Shown: one piece after another, positions 17,101 through 23,394 of the stretch
How the letters are laid out: the number at the start of each line of letters is the position of its first letter
Position numbering within the stretch: the first letter of the stretch is position 1
Assembly (NCBI RefSeq): GCF_018371055.1
Contig: NZ_JAGYZD010000006.1
Location: 1-23,526, forward strand
Direction: 5' to 3'
Source: Finegoldia magna
GTDB taxonomy: Bacteria > Bacillota > Clostridia > Tissierellales > Peptoniphilaceae
Length of the DNA: 23,526 nt
Notes under the pieces: generated by a model
Told to the model about the DNA's origin: nothing
Seen by the model: only the letters and a program-made list of their open reading frames with translations
The model's database searches: none
Made by a program: the position numbers and the translations under genes

Positions 17101-17148
17101 GTCCTCGTATTCGTCTTTATTAAAATCTACCAAGAGTGTAATGAAAAG
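11126..17148 (+). CRISPR. CRISPR array, subtype I-B, 92 repeats and 91 spacers
   Basis: The 30-base repeat begins ATTAAAATCTAACC and ends GGAATGTAAAT. By hand I count 92 copies, first at 11126-11155 and last at 17119-17148, with spacers of 34-40 bases, mostly 35-37. Repeats 1-79 look identical. From repeat 80 (16326) variants appear: AATATAACC in 80 and 82, AGGGT in 81, TACCCAG in 83-85, AGAATGG in 86, 87, 88 and 90, a final AAAG instead of AAAT in 85-87 and 92, and a one-base deletion in 89. The decay marks the trailer end, so the leader is on the cas2 side. I saw no repeated spacer and no match between a spacer and the rest of the window, by eye only. Many spacers have at least one long open frame, as expected if they come from phage or plasmid genes. 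The count could be off by one or two. Confidence 0.98.
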
Positions 17149-17231
17149 AGATGCCTTAACAATTGTAAATTAAAATAAATAAGCTCAATCTAAACCCAAT
17201 TTAAAATGTGTAGGATATTAATAGCAAATCA

Positions 17232-17240
17232 TGATATACT
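17232..17240 (+). promoter_or_regulatory. Extended -10 promoter of the CWB2 surface-protein gene
   Basis: TGATATACT is a TGn-TATACT extended -10 element, 30 bases before the start codon at 17271. No convincing -35 is seen. It is the first promoter-like site after the last repeat, so the gene probably has its own transcription rather than relying on read-through from the array. Confidence 0.5.
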
Positions 17241-17270
17241 AGAATTAAATAATATTTAATGGAGGAAATT

Positions 17271-19082
17271 ATGAATTTAAAGAAAAACTTAGTTAAATGC
17301 ACAATTGCACTAACGTTAGCAACAATGTTATCGATTCCAACAAATGGTCTTGCATACAAAGAAGCAAGAATAGGTGGATATGACAGATTTGATGTAGCAA
17401 TCAACATATCAAAAAAGTATGAAAACTCAGATACATGCTATTTGATTAATTACCTAGCATATCCTGATGCAATAGCATCTTCAAATTACATCAAAGATAG
17501 AAATGGGAAACATATACCAATCTATTACACAAAGTCAGACAAAGTAGACACAAAAACATTGAATCATTTAAAAGCAAAGAAATATAAAGAAGTAGTTATA
17601 TTTGGTGGAGAAAATTCCGTATCAAACAAAGTAATTCAACAACTAAAAAACAACGGATTTAAAGTTAGTAGAAGCTCAGCAGGAAAAAACAGATACGATA
17701 CAGTTAATCAACTATTAATAGGATCCACTAACTATGAAGACGAAAATATAATATTAGTAAGTGGAGAAAACTTTGCTGATAGTTTAATCGGTACATCATT
17801 AGCAAAAAAACTAAATTGTAAAATAATAATTACACCTCCTAATGAAATTGACAAGACAATCAAAAATGAATTCTTTAATACAAATAAAAAACAAAGAGCA
17901 AAAGTTAATAATGTATACATAGTGGGTGGAGAAAAATCAATATCAAAAAATATTGAAAAACAATTCTCCACAGTAGCCAAAGTTCACAGAATAAGTGGAA
18001 GAGATAGATATGATACATCATTACAATTAGCAAAAGAAATAGGAAATGATAAGTATACAGTTGTAAGTGGAGAAAACTTTGCTGATAACTTAGTAGCCAT
18101 TCCATACTCTTACGCACATGACAGAATTTTGGTTCTTACCAATCCAAAGTATACTTCTAATCAATTAAAGACTTTAATCAGAAATACAGATTTCATGATA
18201 GTTGGCGGAGAAAAATCTGTTCCAGATGAAATACTAGAGTTAGAAAACAAAGATTCATCAAAACCAGATGATAAAAAACAAGAAGAACCAGAAGATAAAA
18301 ACAATCAAAAGAATCAAGAAAAGCCTGAAGATAAAGAAAAACAAGAAAATGAATTCATAACAATTACTACGTTTCCTTATGCAGAAATAAATTTGAAGGC
18401 AAAGTCTTTTGAAGAAGCTTTAAAATTATCAGAAAATATAAAAAAGTATCCATATGAGATATCAATTCCTAATGATATGCTAGAAAAATTATATGATGAT
18501 GATCATGAAATTTTACGTCATAGTATTATAATACGAAATAAATCAGATTTAAATGGTTTGAAAATTATGTATTATGATGAAATAAAAATGAAAAAAGAAT
18601 TAAAAACTGTTGCAAAGTCAGCTTTGAATTATGGAAAAGGAAATGACAAAAAAACTGTGGAGTATATTATAAAATGGATATGTAACAATACGACGTACGA
18701 CCAAAGACATTATTCGAAAAACATTCAAGATCAAATAGACGCTATTGGACATCCTGTTTTATGGTATCAAGATAGAATAAAATCCAATAAAAAAGTGGGT
18801 AGGGGAGTTTGTGATTTATATGCTGCTTTATTTAACCAATTATGTAAGTATGCAAATATTCAAAGTGAATCTGTATCAGTAGGTATAAAAACGAAAAATT
18901 ATGATCATACTATAAATGTTGCAAAAATAAATAATCAATGGCTATATTTTGATGTTACTTTTTATGACTATGGAGATAAAAACAAAACTTTTAATAATTT
19001 AGGAAATTATCCACGTTTTTTTGCGACAAGAAATAATATGCAAAAACTTTACAAAGTAATGGAAAAGATTGATCTGAATTAA
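17271..19082 (+). CDS. Secreted CWB2-repeat cell-wall protein with transglutaminase-like domain
   Basis: This 603-residue protein has a signal peptide (MNLKKNLVKC, hydrophobic core, likely cut after GLA near 28). Three CWB2-type repeats follow, at about 31-130, 135-235 and 236-320, with the typical RIGGYDRFD, VSGENFADSL, VYIVGGEKSI and RISGRDRYDT motifs. CWB2 domains in Clostridia hold proteins non-covalently on secondary wall polymers. A linker of about 40 residues rich in K, E, D, P and Q leads to a C-terminal transglutaminase-like domain. Its candidate triad is C514 in GVCDLYA, H546 in YDHTINVA, and D561 in YFDVTFYD. Such domains act as proteases or crosslinkers; the substrate is unknown. 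ATG 17271 has GGAGG four bases upstream; an earlier in-frame ATG (17259) overlaps that site. It is probably unrelated to CRISPR, although it directly adjoins the array. Confidence 0.9.
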   Translation: MNLKKNLVKCTIALTLATMLSIPTNGLAYKEARIGGYDRFDVAINISKKYENSDTCYLINYLAYPDAIASSNYIKDRNGKHIPIYYTKSDKVDTKTLNHLKAKKYKEVVIFGGENSVSNKVIQQLKNNGFKVSRSSAGKNRYDTVNQLLIGSTNYEDENIILVSGENFADSLIGTSLAKKLNCKIIITPPNEIDKTIKNEFFNTNKKQRAKVNNVYIVGGEKSISKNIEKQFSTVAKVHRISGRDRYDTSLQLAKEIGNDKYTVVSGENFADNLVAIPYSYAHDRILVLTNPKYTSNQLKTLIRNTDFMIVGGEKSVPDEILELENKDSSKPDDKKQEEPEDKNNQKNQEKPEDKEKQENEFITITTFPYAEINLKAKSFEEALKLSENIKKYPYEISIPNDMLEKLYDDDHEILRHSIIIRNKSDLNGLKIMYYDEIKMKKELKTVAKSALNYGKGNDKKTVEYIIKWICNNTTYDQRHYSKNIQDQIDAIGHPVLWYQDRIKSNKKVGRGVCDLYAALFNQLCKYANIQSESVSVGIKTKNYDHTINVAKINNQWLYFDVTFYDYGDKNKTFNNLGNYPRFFATRNNMQKLYKVMEKIDLN

Positions 19083-19111
19083 AATGAGACTGTGAAATAG
19101 TTTGTGTATAG

Positions 19112-19144
19112 AATCCTCCTGAGATTGTAGTAATCAGGAGGATT
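19112..19144 (+). terminator. Strong hairpin after the CWB2 gene, likely terminator
   Basis: AATCCTCCTGA (19112-19122) and TCAGGAGGATT (19134-19144) form a perfect 11-bp stem with an 11-base loop, followed by TT and then AGAA. It is 30 bases after the surface-protein stop, and just inside the left end of the IS remnant. The T-run is short (TTTT including the stem end), so termination is probable but not certain. The hairpin may have belonged to the IS. Confidence 0.6.
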
Positions 19145-19187
19145 TTAGAATACCAAGAAAAAGACCAGAAACAAGACTCAACAAAAA

Positions 19188-19586
19188 TCATATTATATAG
19201 AGATATAAAGGATAAAAGACTTAAAAACAGTATACAAAGCATCAGCAGAAAAACTAATACTAAGTAATTTTAGATATATTTGAAGAAAAATGGCGGGAAA
19301 ACATCCAATGTGTGTAAATTGGTGTAGAAACAACTGTGCTGAATTAGCAACATATTTCAAATATCCATATGGAATAATAAAACTAATATATAAAACAAAT
19401 ACCATAGAAAATTTTAATAAACAACTTAGAAAAGCAAAAAAACAAAACAATATTTCAAAACGATTACGCACTACAAAAAAGCCTGTATCTAGCGATGGTA
19501 GATGCTTCAAGTAAGTGGACAAATAGAATAAGAGGATGGGGTTAAATATTGTCACAACTATCAATATTTTTGAAGTCAGAATCTAA
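19188..19586 (+). pseudogene. IS256-family transposase pseudogene (C-terminal part)
   Basis: Pieces in shifted frames line up with the C-terminal part of IS256-type (Mutator-like) transposases. They are, in order: IKDLKTVYKASAEK; a frame-shifted LDIFEEKW; GKHPMCVNWCRNNCAELATY; FKYPYGIIKLIYKTNTIENF; NKQLRKAKK; then in another frame YLAMVDASSKWTNRIRGWG, a stop, ILSQLSIFF, and after another shift EVRI. The motif IYKTNTIENFNKQLRK is diagnostic. At least three frameshifts and two in-frame stops are visible, and the catalytic first two-thirds is missing. The 225-base open stretch at 19290-19514 is one fragment of this and not a separate gene. Confidence 0.88.
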
Positions 19587-19634
19587 ATTTTGCCATTAAA
19601 ATAATAAAAGGTATATTTTAAAAAATTAAAAAAA

Positions 19635-19667
19635 TATCAGCTCATAACCTATCAGGATGAGCTGATA
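19635..19667 (-). terminator. Rho-independent terminator of the minus-strand gene pair
   Basis: TATCAGCTCAT (19635-19645) and ATGAGCTGATA (19657-19667) form a perfect 11-bp stem with an 11-base loop. Read on the minus strand it is followed by a T-rich run (complement of 19621-19634), making a good terminator about 45 bases after the stop codon at 19713. It lies inside the right end of the IS remnant, overlapping the inner edge of the terminal repeat. Confidence 0.8.
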
Positions 19668-19712
19668 CACAAAACTTTTCACATACCCATTAGAAAACCT
19701 GTTAATCATGAA

Positions 19713-19901
19713 TTAAAAGTCAGTACGTTTCTGGATATTGTCACCTTCAATTATTTCAAAATCATCTGGATCGTACAAATAGTCTTCATCAGTATCATCA
19801 ATAATTCTTATAAATTCACCTTCATATCCTAACGCTTCGTAAATTTTGTTTTTAGTTAGAGATATACCCCGATTTTCTCTTATATATTTAGCTTTCATCA
19901 T
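19713..19901 (-). CDS. Small acidic protein of unknown function
   Basis: This 62-residue protein starts MMKAKYIRENRGISLTKNKI and continues with YEALGYEGEFIRIIDDTDEDYLYDPDDFEII. I recognise the pattern (K-x-Y, then a glycine turn, then RIIDDTDEDYLY and a final FEII) from small uncharacterised Firmicute proteins that look like a compact SH3-like beta barrel; no function is known to me. ATG 19901 is preferred because AGGA lies five bases upstream. An earlier in-frame ATG (19907) overlaps that site, and ATG 19898 is also possible. It begins 15 bases after its upstream partner's stop and is followed by a good terminator, so the two form a small operon. Confidence 0.7.
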   Translation of the reverse strand: MMKAKYIRENRGISLTKNKIYEALGYEGEFIRIIDDTDEDYLYDPDDFEIIEGDNIQKRTDF

Positions 19902-19916
19902 CGACATCCTATTAAA

Positions 19917-20129
19917 TTAATTCTTATCTTTTATCCATTCATTAAAGTCGTATCCACGTACTTCTAACTCGTTTTTTATAGAGTCTAGCACAAATTCATA
20001 TCCAGCAATTACACCTTCATCAAATTCGCTGCTTGATTCTTTTTCATATTCTTCTTTTCGCTCAACTATATCCATTATTATTGCTTTTAAGGTTTCTTCG
20101 GACCGTTTCCAATCTGTTTTTGACTTCAT
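19917..20129 (-). CDS. Small charged helical protein of unknown function
   Basis: This 70-residue protein (MKSKTDWKRSEETLKAIIMD...) is rich in E and K and almost entirely predicted helix, with no cysteines, signal or membrane segment. AGGAG lies six bases before the ATG. It is the first gene of a two-gene minus-strand operon with the small acidic protein downstream. Its pairing with another tiny protein recalls toxin-antitoxin or phage-derived gene pairs, but I see no known motif and do not assign it to one. Confidence 0.68.
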   Translation of the reverse strand: MKSKTDWKRSEETLKAIIMDIVERKEEYEKESSSEFDEGVIAGYEFVLDSIKNELEVRGYDFNEWIKDKN

Positions 20130-20443
20130 AATTTACTCCTATTTTAGATATCTATAAAATTTGTTATTATCATTCAAACATTAATCAATATTTAGTTTTT
20201 GATTTTAAAGCCTTATTTAGGTATTTATTATAAATTATATCACTATTGTATAAAAAATACTGAAAATTACTATACAAACAAAAAGTGAAAAGATGTTTAA
20301 TAGTAATTTTACAAATCATCATAATATTGGATCTCTGGGAGATAAAAGATATAATATAATTATATTTCAGTTTATCGAATATTTACATAAAAGATGGTAC
20401 ATTGTTTGTAAAAGAAAGTGAACATAAAAAAGAAAGGATTAAT
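20130..20443. other. Divergent intergenic region with two probable promoters
   Basis: No gene is visible in these 314 AT-rich bases. For the minus-strand pair, TGATATAAT reads on the minus strand at 20242-20234, an extended -10 about 105 bases from the start codon. For the plus-strand cluster, TATAAT (20350-20355) stands 17 bases after TTGGAT (20327-20332), about 90 bases from its first gene. A short dyad ATCTC-TGG-GAGAT (20331-20343) overlaps the latter -35 and could be an operator. The long untranslated leaders are unexplained. Confidence 0.45.
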
Positions 20444-20641
20444 GTGATTATGAAGTATAAAACACCAACTGTATATTATTATTGTCCAGATTATAAAAAA
20501 TATGTGAAATGTGAAGGCGGCATGTATTACTGCATAAAAGATGGTAAGGAAGTATTTAATGATTTCTATTCTAAAATTGATTTGGGGTCGATATATACCG
20601 AAAATATAACAAAGGAAGAATACTATGCTCAATTATATTAA
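20444..20641 (+). CDS. Small tyrosine-rich protein of unknown function
   Basis: This protein of about 65 residues has YKTPTVYYYCPDYKKYVKCEGGMYYCIKDGKEVFNDF. Three cysteines and many tyrosines suggest a compact beta-rich fold, perhaps with a degenerate zinc-ribbon (C-x8-C-x8-C), but the family is not recognised. The start is uncertain. GTG 20444 is five bases after AAAGGA, and ATG 20450 is eleven bases after it. A longer reading from 20402 lacks a ribosome-binding site. The 3' end overlaps the next gene by 17 bases, so the two are co-translated. Confidence 0.6.
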   Translation: MIMKYKTPTVYYYCPDYKKYVKCEGGMYYCIKDGKEVFNDFYSKIDLGSIYTENITKEEYYAQLY

Positions 20642-21041
20642 AGCTTTTTTTATTATGCTGAATGCGCATAAAGGACAAAAAGATAAAGGCGGACACGCAT
20701 ACTTTTTACATCCATTAAGAGTTTCTAAGAAAATAAGTGACAGGCGATATAAGATAGTTGCACTGTTGCACGATGTTTTAGAAGATTCTGACAAATATAC
20801 AATTAATGATTTTGACTTTCTTGACTCTGAACAAAAAGATGCATTGATTAAACTTACACATCCAGAAAATGTAGAATACATGGATTACGTAAAAAATATA
20901 AAAAGTAATAGCATTGCAAGGGAAGTAAAGTTAATGGATTTGGAAGATAATATGAATCTAAACAGACTGGAATGTCTTACAGAAAAAGACTTTAAAAGAG
21001 TTGAAAAATACAAGAAAGCTAAAGATTATCTTTTAGCATAA
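20625..21041 (+). CDS. HD-domain hydrolase of the SpoT/small alarmone hydrolase type
   Basis: This 138-residue protein matches the N-terminal hydrolase domain of RelA/SpoT-type proteins and stand-alone relatives. It has AHKGQKDKGGHAYFLHPLRV (14-33), the HD pair in VALLHDVLEDS (45-55), and a helical segment ending IAREVKLMDLEDNMNLNRL with the conserved D-x-x-D-N (105-109). The metal ligands H29, H49, D50 and D108 all appear present. There is no synthetase, TGS or ACT domain. Relatives remove the 3' pyrophosphate of (p)ppGpp or act on other nucleotides; the actual substrate is unknown. AAGGAAGA precedes the ATG, and the gene overlaps the upstream one. A 44-residue gene follows 73 bases later. 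Confidence 0.85.
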   Translation: MLNYIKAFFIMLNAHKGQKDKGGHAYFLHPLRVSKKISDRRYKIVALLHDVLEDSDKYTINDFDFLDSEQKDALIKLTHPENVEYMDYVKNIKSNSIAREVKLMDLEDNMNLNRLECLTEKDFKRVEKYKKAKDYLLA

Positions 21042-21114
21042 AATTAATAAAACACCAAATATTGAAAATCTAAGATGTTGAAAGTTAAAGAAATAGAATT
21101 ATTGGAGAAATAAT

Positions 21115-21249
21115 ATGCTCAACACACACGAAAACAACGTAAAAGCTGAAAAAATGTTAGAAGAATATTACAAAAAATATTTAGAAGAAAAAGAAGCAAA
21201 AATAAGGAAAAAAAGAAATCATAAAATAAAGACTAAAAAGACAAAATAA
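21115..21249 (+). CDS. 44-residue lysine/glutamate-rich small protein
   Basis: ATG 21115 has GGAG seven bases upstream and opens 44 codons. The product starts MLNTHENNVKAEKMLEEYYK and ends in a strongly basic run. It is all charged helix and unlike any family I know. Its good ribosome-binding site and position after the HD gene support it as real, but AT-rich DNA yields such frames by chance. The function is unknown. Confidence 0.45.
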   Translation: MLNTHENNVKAEKMLEEYYKKYLEEKEAKIRKKRNHKIKTKKTK

Positions 21250-21324
21250 TTAATTTGTTAAGGACAATTTCCTAATAGATGCCATTAATAAAACACCCTT
21301 TTTTGAATAATCCAACCAACCAAA

Positions 21325-21352
21325 AAGGCTATGAGCTCACGCTCACAGCCTT
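21325..21352 (-). terminator. Convergent, bidirectional terminator
   Basis: AAGGCTATGAGC (21325-21336) and GCTCACAGCCTT (21341-21352) form a 12-bp stem with one mismatch and a four-base loop. On the minus strand the mismatch becomes a G-U pair and a T-run follows, making a strong terminator for the minus-strand gene whose stop codon it overlaps. On the plus strand it is followed by ATTTTT, so it may also end the HD-gene cluster. Confidence 0.85.
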
Positions 21353-22028
21353 ATTTTTCGTGTTGTTTTATTATATTTTCCAATCTTTTGTATTCTTTTT
21401 TGAATCTCGGGTTTGTGGATTTGCTTTTCAAATCGTTTAGGTTTTTTCTTGCTGACACAAAATCATCGTCGAATATGTTTTTCATTATATACAATTGTTT
21501 GATGTTTTCGACGTAATTTGGATTATTTTCGAATTGTTTCAAAAGTTTTTCGTGTATTGTGAACAGTTCATTAAACTTATTTTGGTCGTTTAATTTGAAG
21601 TGGGCGATCATTGTGTTGAGCCAATATATCAACTGAAGGTCTTGGTTTTTCAATTGGTCTGTTGCAATACCATCATATACTAACAGTGTTTTGTTTGGCT
21701 CATTAAGTTCCAAATATCCCGCTCCCAAATTCATTTTCATTACTGCTTGGATGTGTTTGTTTTTGATTTTGGAAATTTTGGGTTCTAATTCATTGACGAA
21801 ATCTTTGTATTTCATTTCTTCGAATAGTTTCATTGAATGTTTCAATTCGTTTGTTTTGTAGAAGAAATAAATTGTGTTTACTATCAGGATGATTGCCAAG
21901 ATAGCCCCACCGATTATCCAATAATATTTGAGCATGACTTTGTCGTCGATTTTGAATACGAACTTTATGATGAGCATGGCAATTCCTATTGCAAATGCTA
22001 TGCCCAATAATTTTAGATATTTTTTCAT
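21351..22028 (-). CDS. Membrane-anchored helical-repeat (TPR-like) protein
   Basis: This 225-residue protein has two transmembrane helices at about residues 6-25 and 36-57, joined by a short loop. A soluble region of about 165 residues follows, made of paired amphipathic helices. Segments such as VMKMNLGAGYLELNEPNKTLLVYDGI and LIYWLNTMIAHFKLNDQNKFNELF resemble TPR units, which mediate protein contacts. The short loop suggests both termini are on the same side, probably cytoplasmic. AGAGGT four bases before the ATG is the ribosome-binding site. The gene lies 23 bases after a smaller minus-strand gene and is probably co-transcribed with it. No specific function can be assigned. Confidence 0.75.
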   Translation of the reverse strand: MKKYLKLLGIAFAIGIAMLIIKFVFKIDDKVMLKYYWIIGGAILAIILIVNTIYFFYKTNELKHSMKLFEEMKYKDFVNELEPKISKIKNKHIQAVMKMNLGAGYLELNEPNKTLLVYDGIATDQLKNQDLQLIYWLNTMIAHFKLNDQNKFNELFTIHEKLLKQFENNPNYVENIKQLYIMKNIFDDDFVSARKNLNDLKSKSTNPRFKKEYKRLENIIKQHEK

Positions 22029-22051
22029 GTGTACCTCTGTTTTACGTTAAA

Positions 22052-22252
22052 TTACTTGAAAATATCAAATATACTTCTTGTAGTTTTGTTATAAATCTTG
22101 TTGTAAAGTGCTTTTTTGGGGTTTTTAAACCAGCCAACTCCTTTTTTGCCGTAAGTTGGATCGATTGCTGATTTCATTTTTCTTTTGTACTTTGAAGTTG
22201 TTCTTGCTTTGAATGATTTCTTCAAGCTTGGTGTTCTAAATCCTATTTTCAT
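22052..22252 (-). CDS. Small basic protein of unknown function
   Basis: This 66-residue, very basic protein (MKIGFRTPSLKKSFKARTTS..., later YGKKGVGWFKNPKKALYNKIYNKTT) matches from memory a small family found across Firmicutes, often near mobile or phage genes, with the pattern KARTT...KK.NP.YGKKG.G...NPKKA.YNK.YNKTT. No function is known to me; the basic composition would suit nucleic-acid binding. AAGGTAGG five bases upstream of the ATG is a strong ribosome-binding site. It is divergent from yqeC, with a 109-base AT-rich gap between them. Confidence 0.75.
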   Translation of the reverse strand: MKIGFRTPSLKKSFKARTTSKYKRKMKSAIDPTYGKKGVGWFKNPKKALYNKIYNKTTRSIFDIFK

Positions 22253-22361
22253 AAATGCCTACCTTAATATATTATTATATATTAATTATAAATCATCTAT
22301 GCGGATTTTCAATTGGGTTTTGTATTTGAAAAATTTGTGAGATAATAAAAATGGTGATATT

Positions 22362-23060
22362 ATGTTGGAGTTTATGAGTTTGAAAGATAAAAACATGATA
22401 GCTGTTCAAGGTGCTGGCGGCAAGACCTCGAGCGTTTTTTTGCTTGCAAATGAGTTCAAATCTATAAATGAATCATCTCTTGTGAGTACGACGACGAAAA
22501 TGGGGATTGTGAGGGAAGATAGATTTGATTATTTGTACAAATTCGATGAGAATACGAAAATTGTGGACGGGAAAATATATTTTGCATCCAAATCTCGTAC
22601 CGACAAAAAAGAAATCGGATTTGAGCCGGAATTTTTCGACAAAATTTTTGCTGAAGGATTGTTTTCCAATATAATTTTGGAAACGGATGGGGCAAAGACA
22701 AGACCTATCAAAGCTCCGCGAGAAGATGAGCCTGTAAATCCTAAAAATATAACGCATTGCGTTGGCGTGATGGGACTTGACAGCGTGAACAAGCCTTTTG
22801 GTGAAAGATTTTGCCACAGAAAAGAATATATGGAGAAAATTATTGGAAGTCCCGAGATTTTGACGACAGAAAGCTACGCTCAAATTATCAATTCCAATCG
22901 TGGACTGTTCAAAAACTCATACGATGCGAAAAAGTTTTTGATTTTGAACAAGGCAGATACAGAAAAAGACGTTGCAAATGCGATGGATATTATCGAGAAA
23001 ATTGATGTGGACGTGAAGATTTTTGTGATGAGTTTTGGGAAAATTATTGAGATATATTAG
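22362..23060 (+). CDS. yqeC: Selenium cofactor biosynthesis protein YqeC
   Basis: This 232-residue protein matches the YqeC family, P-loop proteins linked to the labile selenium cofactor of selenium-dependent molybdenum hydroxylases. A Walker A-like GAGGKTS lies at 17-23, STTTKMG at about 42-48, and the signature ETDGAKTRPIKAP (107-119) is followed by EDEPVNP. A GLDSVNKPFGERFCHR segment and a late LNKADTE (a G4-like NKAD) are also present. It is a complete, normal-length member. GGTGAT lies close upstream of the ATG. A cupin gene follows after nine bases with its own good site, so the pair forms an operon. None of the hydroxylase genes is in the window. Confidence 0.9.
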   Translation: MLEFMSLKDKNMIAVQGAGGKTSSVFLLANEFKSINESSLVSTTTKMGIVREDRFDYLYKFDENTKIVDGKIYFASKSRTDKKEIGFEPEFFDKIFAEGLFSNIILETDGAKTRPIKAPREDEPVNPKNITHCVGVMGLDSVNKPFGERFCHRKEYMEKIIGSPEILTTESYAQIINSNRGLFKNSYDAKKFLILNKADTEKDVANAMDIIEKIDVDVKIFVMSFGKIIEIY

Positions 23061-23069
23061 GAGAATTTT

Positions 23070-23363
23070 ATGAATTTATTAGAAGATTTGAATTTTGACG
23101 AGAATCATATTATTAAGGATACAATTGTTAGAAATGACAAGTTTGACATTCACAGAATCCAATCGAAAAACGAGACATCAGGCCCGTACAATCAGGATTT
23201 TGACGAATTTATTGTCGTGATAAAAGGCGAGGCGATGTTGAATGTCGAGGGAAAAGATGTGAGACTGAAAGAAATGGATACGTATTTTATTCCGAAAAAT
23301 GTCGTTCACGAAGTTAAAAGCACAAGCGATGAATGTGTGTGGTTGTGTTTTGCGATAAAATAG
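23070..23363 (+). CDS. Single-domain cupin protein
   Basis: This 97-residue protein is a small RmlC-like beta barrel. Cupin motif 1 is seen as GPYNQDFDEFIVVIKGEAML, where the usual H-x-H is replaced by Q-D-F-D, keeping the glutamate. Motif 2 is MDTYFIPKNVVHEV, with its histidine. With only part of the metal ligands it may bind metal weakly or only a small ligand. AGGAG precedes the ATG, nine bases after yqeC. The role beside yqeC is unknown. Confidence 0.85.
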   Translation: MNLLEDLNFDENHIIKDTIVRNDKFDIHRIQSKNETSGPYNQDFDEFIVVIKGEAMLNVEGKDVRLKEMDTYFIPKNVVHEVKSTSDECVWLCFAIK

Positions 23364-23392
23364 TTGACAATTGACTAAAGAGAGTATATAAT
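23364..23392 (+). promoter_or_regulatory. Consensus sigma-70 type promoter at the right edge
   Basis: TTGACA (23364-23369) and TATAAT (23387-23392) are both perfect and exactly 17 bases apart. The -35 starts one base after the cupin stop codon. It is the strongest promoter in the window by sequence, and drives a structured leader whose gene lies beyond the window. Confidence 0.9.
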
Positions 23393-23394
23393 AT

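Larger units (their letters stand above)
19086..19690 (+). mobile_element. Decayed IS256-family insertion sequence remnant
   Basis: GAGACTGTGAAATAGTTTGT (19086-19105) and ACACAAAACTTTTCACATA (19667-19685) form an imperfect terminal inverted repeat of the kind seen on IS256-family elements; they share TTTGTGTAT/ATACACAAA. Between them lies the 3' part of an IS256-type transposase with frameshifts and a stop. At about 600 bp the remnant is less than half a usual member (about 1.3-1.4 kb), so an internal deletion has removed the transposase front half. I could not identify a target-site duplication. Confidence 0.75.

Noticed and set aside
17182..17211. Possible 93rd, very degenerate repeat
   Set aside because: It shares an AATCTAA core and about half the positions with the repeat at plausible spacing, but this is weak in AT-rich DNA.
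19290..19514. A 74-residue plus-strand gene
   Set aside because: It is an open fragment of the frameshifted IS256 transposase and has no ribosome-binding site.
19193..19564. 123-residue minus-strand frame
   Set aside because: It is the antisense of the transposase remnant, with no recognisable protein and no ribosome-binding site.
19713..20129. A toxin-antitoxin pair
   Set aside because: Size and pairing fit, but neither protein shows a known toxin or antitoxin motif, so both are left as unknown.
22473..22883. Minus-strand frames of 136 and 87 residues opposite yqeC
   Set aside because: These are shadows of yqeC, which has clear family motifs in the forward frame.
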